Source: Thermosipho japonicus (GTDB lineage Bacteria > Thermotogota > Thermotogae > Thermotogales > Fervidobacteriaceae). Taken from it: a stretch of DNA of 64,000 nt. The notes below the pieces were generated by a model. It saw nothing but the letters and a program-made list of their open reading frames with translations. It ran no database searches and was not told the origin of the DNA. Shown here piece by piece: positions 56,430 through 61,316 of the stretch. Each line of letters starts with the position of its first letter. Positions within the stretch are counted from its first letter, which is position 1. Made by a program: the position numbers and the translations under genes. The DNA lies in NCBI RefSeq assembly GCF_014201655.1, contig NZ_JACHEX010000003.1, forward strand, positions 124,001-188,000, given 5' to 3'.

Positions 56430-56999
56430 TTGAAAAATAAATTAACTCTTCAAAATCTCTTTAAAATATTTTCAAGTCAGACTAAACTTGAAATACTAAT
56501 GACCATTTTTGACAACAATCTAACTGCTTCTGAAATAGCAAATAGATTGAACAAAGATCTCTCAACCATTTATAGACACCTTGTTCAATTAAAAAATATA
56601 GGAATTTTAAAATCAAAGAGAGTTAAGGGCATTGAGTACTTTGATTTTTCTTCAACCAAAGTATTTCAATTAATTGAAAATGCTATCGAGTTTTTAAACG
56701 AAATTAATGGTGAGCATGTTATTGATTGTTCCAACTTAAAAGAATGCTTTTTTGCAGAAAGCCCTAATAATCTAAATCCAGATTATGTTCTAGATGTAAG
56801 AGGAGAAATATGTCCGGTTCCAGATGTTAAAACCAGAAAAATGCTTGAAACATTAGAAGAAGGAAAAATATTACTAGTAATTGTGGATTACCCATTATCT
56901 GCTGAAAGGATCCCTATTTCCGTCTCAAAGATGGGGGCAAAAGTGCTTGCAAAAATTTCAGAAAAAGCAGGTGAAGTAAAAATCTTCATACAAAAATAA
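56430..56999 (+). CDS. ArsR-type HTH fused to a TusA domain
   Basis: The 189-residue protein has an N-terminal winged helix of ArsR type (residues 10-75: 'SSQTKLEILMTIFDN', 'SEIANRLNKDLSTIYRHLVQ', 'GILKSKRVKGIEYFDF'). A linker holds two cysteines, C100 and C106, in 'IDCSNLKECF'. A complete TusA domain follows from about 120, with the sulfur-carrying cysteine C128 in 'DVRGEICPVPDV'. By hand alignment 30 of 52 positions match the stand-alone TusA at 60850. TusA domains carry a persulfide on this cysteine, so the protein may sense sulfane sulfur and change DNA binding. The start is TTG with AGGAGGG upstream. The sulfur cluster lies just to the right, on the opposite strand. Confidence 0.88.
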   Translation: MKNKLTLQNLFKIFSSQTKLEILMTIFDNNLTASEIANRLNKDLSTIYRHLVQLKNIGILKSKRVKGIEYFDFSSTKVFQLIENAIEFLNEINGEHVIDCSNLKECFFAESPNNLNPDYVLDVRGEICPVPDVKTRKMLETLEEGKILLVIVDYPLSAERIPISVSKMGAKVLAKISEKAGEVKIFIQK

Positions 57000-57036
57000 A
57001 GGCGCCCTTCTGTAAAAAAAGAGCGCCTTTATTTTA
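56998..57036. terminator. Bidirectional terminator between the ArsR-TusA and gcvH genes
   Basis: AAAGGCGC (56998-57005) pairs with GCGCCTTT (57023-57030), followed by ATTTTA on the plus strand; on the minus strand the stem is followed by TTATTTTTG. It separates two convergent units. Confidence 0.82.
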
Positions 57037-57043
57037 ATTAATT

Positions 57044-57400
57044 CTACAATTTTTTATACTCTTCTTCTGTCATTAAATCTTCTAACTCACTTTCATCACT
57101 AATCTCTATTTTTGCAATCCAGCCTTCTTCTTCCGCAGAATCGCTTATTAATTCCGGATTTGTATCAAGCTTTTCATTAACTTCAATAATCTTTCCACTA
57201 ACAGGTGCATATACGCTACTTGCAGCTTTTACAGACTCGATTGTACATAATTGTTCGCCTTTTTTTACAACTTTACCTACTTCAGGAAGTTCAACGTAAG
57301 TTACATCACCTAAATCTTCTGCTGCTCTCTTTGAAATACCAATTATTCCAATCCCATCATTTACCTTTATCCACTCATGAGTTTTTGAATATTTTTTCAT
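57044..57400 (-). CDS. gcvH: Lipoyl carrier protein, GcvH-like
   Basis: The 118-residue protein is a lipoyl-domain protein like the H protein of glycine cleavage. 'YSKTHEWIKVNDGIGIIGIS' opens the family, and 'TIESVKAASSVYAPVSGKII' contains lysine K58, the attachment site for lipoate. It is slightly shorter than usual H proteins (125-130). It follows the dihydrolipoamide dehydrogenase gene by 35 bases and ends at a terminator. GcvT and GcvP are not in the window, and the upstream genes are sulfur carriers, so it may work as a lipoate-based sulfur carrier (as LbpA does in sHdr systems) rather than, or in addition to, glycine cleavage. This is an inference from context. Confidence 0.9.
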   Translation of the reverse strand: MKKYSKTHEWIKVNDGIGIIGISKRAAEDLGDVTYVELPEVGKVVKKGEQLCTIESVKAASSVYAPVSGKIIEVNEKLDTNPELISDSAEEEGWIAKIEISDESELEDLMTEEEYKKL

Positions 57401-57435
57401 ATTCTATCCTCCCTCAACTCTTAATTTCGACAACC

Positions 57436-58779
57436 TCATATATGAATAGCCCAATTACCTTCAAAAGCGCCAAGGAGTGTTTCGGTTAGTGTTGGATGTG
57501 GATGTATTGCCTCTGCTATTTTTTCTGTAACCATTTCATATTTTACTCCCAATACTCCCTCCATTATCATATCTGTTGCGTTTGCTGAGACTATCGTTAC
57601 TCCCAAGACCTTCCCTGTTTCTTTTTCTTCTATTACTTTTGCAAATCCTAATCTTTCTTCCATTGTTCTTGCCCTTCCATTTGCTGATACCGGAAATTTA
57701 TATATGTTTACTTTTTCTCTATCCACTTCTTTTTCTCTTTTTCCTACACTTGCTACTTCTGGATTTGAAAAGATTATCGATGGTACTGCTCTATAGTCCA
57801 TTTCCATTTCTTCTCCTGCTATATTGTGCGCTGCTACTATCCCTTCATACATTGCAACATGTGCTAGCATTATCTGCCCTCTTATATCTCCTATTGCATA
57901 TATGTTATCTATATTTGTTCTCATACGTTTGTCTGTTTTTACTCCTCTTTCTATTTCTATGCCAAGTCCTTTTATATCTTCACTTATATTCGGTCTTCTT
58001 CCTACTGCAAGTAATACTTTTTCAACTTCTATTTCTTTTCCTGCAACCTTTGCAATGTATTTTTCGCCTTTCTTTTCCACTCCTTCTACCTTTTCTCCTT
58101 CTATTATTTTTACTTTGTTCTTCTTTAATGCCTTTTTTACTTCTTCTGCTACATCACTATCTTCGTTTGGTAAGATATGCTCTGCAAGTTCTACTATCGT
58201 TACATCTACTCCAAAGCTTGAAAAGAATGTCGCAAACTCTACTCCTATTACCCCTCCGCCTATTATCAATATCGACTCTGGCATCTTTTCCATCTTAAAT
58301 ACATCATCACTCGTCCATATACCTTCTATCTGATCAAATGGTGGAAATACAACTGGTACAGAACCATGTGCTAAAATTATGTTTTCTCCTTCTATTTCTT
58401 GTCCACTCTTTTCAAGTAAAATAGTATTTTTGTCTTTCAATATTGCTTTGTCTTTAAATACTTCAATCTTATTCTTTTTCATCAAAAACTCTATACCTTT
58501 TCTAGACATAGTAACAGACTTTTGCATGTGTTTCATGATTAGTGATAGATCATATGAAACATTATCAACTAAGATACCAAATTTTTTAGCCTTTTCATTT
58601 ATCTCAGTAAAAAGGTGTGAGGCTGTAAGCATAGCTTTAGTAGGAATACAACCTTTATTGGTACAAGTGCCACCAAATTCTTCTTTTTCAACAATTGCAA
58701 CTTTCTTACCAAGCTGTGAAAGCCTTATCGCTGCAACATATCCTCCAGGCCCTCCACCTATTACTATCGCTTCATACAT
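57436..58779 (-). CDS. lpdA: Dihydrolipoamide dehydrogenase
   Basis: The 447-residue flavoenzyme reoxidises dihydrolipoyl groups with NAD+. 'AIVIGGGPGGYVAAIRLSQL' binds FAD, 'GGTCTNKGCIPTKAM' has the redox cysteines C39 and C44, 'ILIIGGGVIGVEFATFFSSF' binds NAD, and 'HPHPTLTETLLG' is the C-terminal catalytic histidine-glutamate pair. It is somewhat shorter than the usual 460-475. It lies between the DsrH-like gene and gcvH. The ribosome-binding site is GGAGGT. The hairpin at 58799-58828 lies between it and the upstream sulfur genes, so it may have its own regulation. Confidence 0.95.
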   Translation of the reverse strand: MYEAIVIGGGPGGYVAAIRLSQLGKKVAIVEKEEFGGTCTNKGCIPTKAMLTASHLFTEINEKAKKFGILVDNVSYDLSLIMKHMQKSVTMSRKGIEFLMKKNKIEVFKDKAILKDKNTILLEKSGQEIEGENIILAHGSVPVVFPPFDQIEGIWTSDDVFKMEKMPESILIIGGGVIGVEFATFFSSFGVDVTIVELAEHILPNEDSDVAEEVKKALKKNKVKIIEGEKVEGVEKKGEKYIAKVAGKEIEVEKVLLAVGRRPNISEDIKGLGIEIERGVKTDKRMRTNIDNIYAIGDIRGQIMLAHVAMYEGIVAAHNIAGEEMEMDYRAVPSIIFSNPEVASVGKREKEVDREKVNIYKFPVSANGRARTMEERLGFAKVIEEKETGKVLGVTIVSANATDMIMEGVLGVKYEMVTEKIAEAIHPHPTLTETLLGAFEGNWAIHI

Positions 58780-58798
58780 TTCTTTTACCTCCTACCTA

Positions 58799-58828
58799 AA
58801 AAGACTAACGGGGAAAGTTCCCCGCTAG
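58799..58828 (-). terminator. Attenuator-like hairpin between dsrH-like and lpd genes
   Basis: CTAACGGGGAA (58805-58815) pairs with TTCCCCGCTAG (58818-58828) with one A-C or G-U position depending on strand, followed on the minus strand by TCTTTTTAGG. It overlaps the end of the DsrH-like gene. It should reduce, but need not abolish, transcription into lpd-gcvH. Confidence 0.7.
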
Positions 58829-59094
58829 CCTATAAATTTTTCTTCTTTTTCTATTAGTTCTACAAAGCTATCATAGTCTATCAAACTATATTTTGCTTCA
58901 TCTTCTTTGTATCCTCTTGCAAAAAAATCTTCTTTTAATATATAAACGTTTGCCTTTGTCAATGATGATAAATCTTGTAAATTCCAATATACTCCATCCT
59001 GAATTAATACTATTGAATCACCTTCTTTTGCGCTTTCAATCTTTAGTTTTTCAACAGGATGGTTTATACCATATTTAACTAAAACTAAAGCCAT
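58825..59094 (-). CDS. tusB: DsrH/TusB-like subunit lacking cysteine
   Basis: The 89-residue protein is a DsrH/TusB-family subunit of the DsrEFH (TusBCD) sulfur relay complex. 'GDSIVLIQDGVYWNL' is the family's central strand motif and the end is 'YSLIDYDSFVELIEKEE'. The cysteine known from DsrH of sulfur oxidisers is absent; no cysteine occurs in the whole protein. ATG at 59094 follows GAGAGGTGA; the in-frame GTG at 59103 is within that site. It is the last of three Dsr-like genes in the order E-F-H. Confidence 0.82.
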   Translation of the reverse strand: MALVLVKYGINHPVEKLKIESAKEGDSIVLIQDGVYWNLQDLSSLTKANVYILKEDFFARGYKEDEAKYSLIDYDSFVELIEKEEKFIG

Positions 59095-59106
59095 TAAAAT
59101 CACCTC

Positions 59107-59463
59107 TCACATAAAAATAACCAAATCATATTGATGGAAGAAATCAGATAATTCATCTTTATTAATAAATTGCGCACCATACTCTTCGTCTACATTTTTA
59201 ACATTGTACTTTTCTAAATCCTCTTTAACGGCATATACTGGGGTTTCGTACCTCTTTATAAATCTTTGAACTATCTTTATCGGAAGAAGTCCCAAAGATT
59301 CTGGTTTCGTATCCTTTGATAATGCAACTGTAGCAGCATCAATTAGCATTACAGCAGGTTCAATATCTTCACCGTACATTCCAAATGCTGTTCTAAATCC
59401 TTCATTTACCCATATTGAACCAACTGGAGATTGATATACAACAAATAAAACCTTTTTTTCCAT
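59107..59463 (-). CDS. tusC: DsrF/TusC-like subunit
   Basis: The 118-residue protein is a DsrE/F-like subunit. 'VLFVVYQSPVGSIWVNEGFR', 'TAFGMYGEDIEPAVMLIDAA' and 'LPIKIVQRFIKRYETPVYAV' match TusC/DsrF. No cysteine is present, consistent with DsrF being a structural partner. ATG has GAGGTG upstream. It lies 11 bases after the DsrE-like gene and 12 before the DsrH-like gene, as expected for subunits made together. Confidence 0.85.
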   Translation of the reverse strand: MEKKVLFVVYQSPVGSIWVNEGFRTAFGMYGEDIEPAVMLIDAATVALSKDTKPESLGLLPIKIVQRFIKRYETPVYAVKEDLEKYNVKNVDEEYGAQFINKDELSDFFHQYDLVIFM

Positions 59464-59474
59464 TATTTTTCACC

Positions 59475-59828
59475 TCACGCCATAAGACTTATAAATCTAT
59501 CGCTTGTGTAAATGAGTTCTGCAAGTTCTGGAAGTCCGCTTGGATTAGAACCTTCTATTATCATATCCGTCGTAATTCCCCTATAGTCCATACAAATTCC
59601 ACAAATTTCTACTTTTGCACCTTTATCTATAAGTCCTTTTAAAAGTTGTGAAATATTTCTATCTCCTCTTACGGGTTTCATATGTTTATTAGATGCTATT
59701 GCAGAATCACAGAATAAGAAGATTGTAACTTCATGGCCTTTTTTCAAAGCTGCTTCTGCAATTTTTACAGCAGTATCTAAATCTTGATATGTATATGGTT
59801 GAACCATAACCTGAATTGTTATTTTCAT
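59475..59828 (-). CDS. tusD: DsrE/TusD-like sulfur-carrier subunit
   Basis: The 117-residue protein is the likely sulfur-bearing subunit of the DsrEFH complex. 'QPYTYQDLDTAVKIAEAALK' and 'GHEVTIFLFCDSAIAS' match the family, and 'GAKVEICGICMDYRGI' has C76 and C79, C76 or C79 corresponding to the catalytic DsrE/TusD cysteine that receives sulfur from TusA. A further cysteine, C40, is present. ATG has GAGGAGG upstream. The gene follows the YeeE-like transporter. Confidence 0.88.
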   Translation of the reverse strand: MKITIQVMVQPYTYQDLDTAVKIAEAALKKGHEVTIFLFCDSAIASNKHMKPVRGDRNISQLLKGLIDKGAKVEICGICMDYRGITTDMIIEGSNPSGLPELAELIYTSDRFISLMA

Positions 59829-59840
59829 ATTATCTCCTCC

Positions 59841-60833
59841 TCAGTCCCTTCCAAACAAAATCCATGCCATTGTCCAATTTCCAAGGATAAAGAATAGTGA
59901 AGCTAGTAAAGAACCAATTGCCATTTGTGGAACACCGGTGAAGAAATGTCCGATATTACAACCACCTGCTGTAACAGCACCTAATCCCATTAAAACTCCA
60001 CCGACCATTACTTGAAGATAAGTAATTGGATTCTTAGGCATTCTTAGTTTGAACTCTCCTGCAAGCTTTGCAGAAATCATTGCACCAATTATAATTCCTA
60101 CGATTTCCCAACCTTCCCAACTCAATGGTTGTTTGTTTAAAAATCCTTTAAACAAGCTAATCCAACCACCTGTAATACCAAATCCGTAGTTTCTTCCAGA
60201 AGCTGCACTAGACATCCAAGCAAGGGGTGCTAATATTGCAAGGATTATTGCAGCCGTTTTGTAACCAAGTTTTGTACTTCTTTCCGTTGTTTTTGTTCCA
60301 AAAACGTACCACAAAAGAATTGCCACAAATATAATTCCTACAATCCATGGGTTCACATGAAAAACAGAAGATAGAGTTGGACCAGATTTAGCTGCATACA
60401 ATCCTTCTGTGTGTTCAACCTTCACAGTGAATTTTGAAACCCATTTTAACCATCCAGAAAATACTCCTGCCTTTGTTGCATATGCTGTTAAGCCATAGAA
60501 AATCGCAGCAAACCACGCAGTTGTCATACCTTCACCTGATCTATATGTAACACCAGACGCACAACCTCCGGCAAGCACCATTCCCATTCCAAACAAATAT
60601 CCACCAATTATATTCCCAACCCAGTTTAAAGGTTTAGGATTTAATGTAATCCAACCCATTTGTGCAAAAAATAGGAATGTGAGAACTTGAAGTGCTATTA
60701 CTAAAGCTGCAAATTTCATAAGGTAATTATCTTTAAAAAGTCTTACATCTCTAAACGCTGAATTAAAACATATACGACCTCTTTGAAGAATAATACCAAA
60801 TATAAGCCCAAATACTATTCCTAAATATGCCAT
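59841..60833 (-). CDS. tsuA: YeeE/YedE-type thiosulfate (sulfur compound) transporter
   Basis: The 330-residue membrane protein belongs to the YeeE/YedE family. Three conserved cysteines lie in 'GRICFNSAFRD' (C22), 'AGGCASGVTYRSGEG' (C91) and 'AGGCNIGHFFTG' (C292), at nearly the same positions as the three thiosulfate-relay cysteines of the structurally studied Spirochaeta thermophila YeeE (TsuA). It therefore probably imports thiosulfate or another sulfane compound. ATG at 60833 is preferred over GTG at 60842, which lies in the ribosome-binding site GGGGGTG. The adjoining TusA may receive the imported sulfur, like TsuB. Confidence 0.92.
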   Translation of the reverse strand: MAYLGIVFGLIFGIILQRGRICFNSAFRDVRLFKDNYLMKFAALVIALQVLTFLFFAQMGWITLNPKPLNWVGNIIGGYLFGMGMVLAGGCASGVTYRSGEGMTTAWFAAIFYGLTAYATKAGVFSGWLKWVSKFTVKVEHTEGLYAAKSGPTLSSVFHVNPWIVGIIFVAILLWYVFGTKTTERSTKLGYKTAAIILAILAPLAWMSSAASGRNYGFGITGGWISLFKGFLNKQPLSWEGWEIVGIIIGAMISAKLAGEFKLRMPKNPITYLQVMVGGVLMGLGAVTAGGCNIGHFFTGVPQMAIGSLLASLFFILGNWTMAWILFGRD

Positions 60834-60849
60834 TTTATGCACCCCCAGC

Positions 60850-61092
60850 TTAGCCGTTTACTTTAATATAAATCTTCCATTCACTTCCTCCAACTTCTTC
60901 TATCTCTAATACCTCATGCCCTAATTTCTTTACTGTTTCTGGAATTCTTTCTTTTGACATAGGATAATCAATTAAAACTTCCAAAATTTCACCTGGTTTC
61001 ATCTTTTTTAATGCTCTCTTTGTTTCAACGTCAGGAACTGGACATACCTCTCCTCTTACATCAATAGTTTTTGTAACTTCATACTTTGCCAT
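60850..61092 (-). CDS. tusA: Sulfur carrier protein TusA
   Basis: The 80-residue TusA protein carries a persulfide on C17 in 'DVRGEVCPVPDVETKRAL'; 'PMSKERIPETVKKLG' is the second conserved block. TusA passes sulfur to DsrE/TusD-type proteins. ATG at 61092 has GGAGGTGGGTAGT upstream; the in-frame codons further upstream are not supported. It is the first gene of the sulfur cluster, and its upstream region (61093-61316) holds a TATAAT and a spaced inverted repeat. Confidence 0.93.
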   Translation of the reverse strand: MAKYEVTKTIDVRGEVCPVPDVETKRALKKMKPGEILEVLIDYPMSKERIPETVKKLGHEVLEIEEVGGSEWKIYIKVNG

Positions 61093-61316
61093 ACTACCCA
61101 CCTCCATTTTAAAGATATTTTTCACAAATTTCCCTGCTTAATATTGAGATTTTTTTCACATTTCACTTAAATTATAACTTATCATTTTAACCAATCAGTT
61201 TCTATAAAATTACAGTTTGGTTAACAATACAAGCAAATATAAAAAAACAAAAAACCTTTAAACCATACGTTTCTTCAAGTTATCAAAAAAATGTTTGTAA
61301 CATATTGTTAACTAAA
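61093..61316 (-). promoter_or_regulatory. Promoter region of the tusA operon with spaced inverted repeat
   Basis: On the minus strand TATAAT (61171-61176 in plus coordinates) is the likely -10, with no good -35, giving a leader of about 70 bases. An 8-base inverted repeat, TTAACCAA (61187-61194) and TTGGTTAA (61217-61224), lies just upstream with 30 bases between arm starts, about three helical turns. It may bind a dimeric regulator, for example the nearby ArsR-TusA protein. The region between 61230 and 61316 is AT-rich and shows nothing else. Confidence 0.5.

Noticed and set aside
57576-58298. Leucine-rich 240-residue plus-strand frame opposite lpd, and the neighbouring frames at 57205 and 57824
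   Set aside because: These are antisense shadows of lpd and gcvH; the compositions are extreme (mostly L, F, S) and no ribosome-binding sites or motifs are seen.
57044-58779. Calling lpd-gcvH a glycine cleavage operon
   Set aside because: No gcvT, gcvP or lipoate ligase gene is nearby in the window; the neighbours are sulfur genes. The glycine role is still possible through genes elsewhere.
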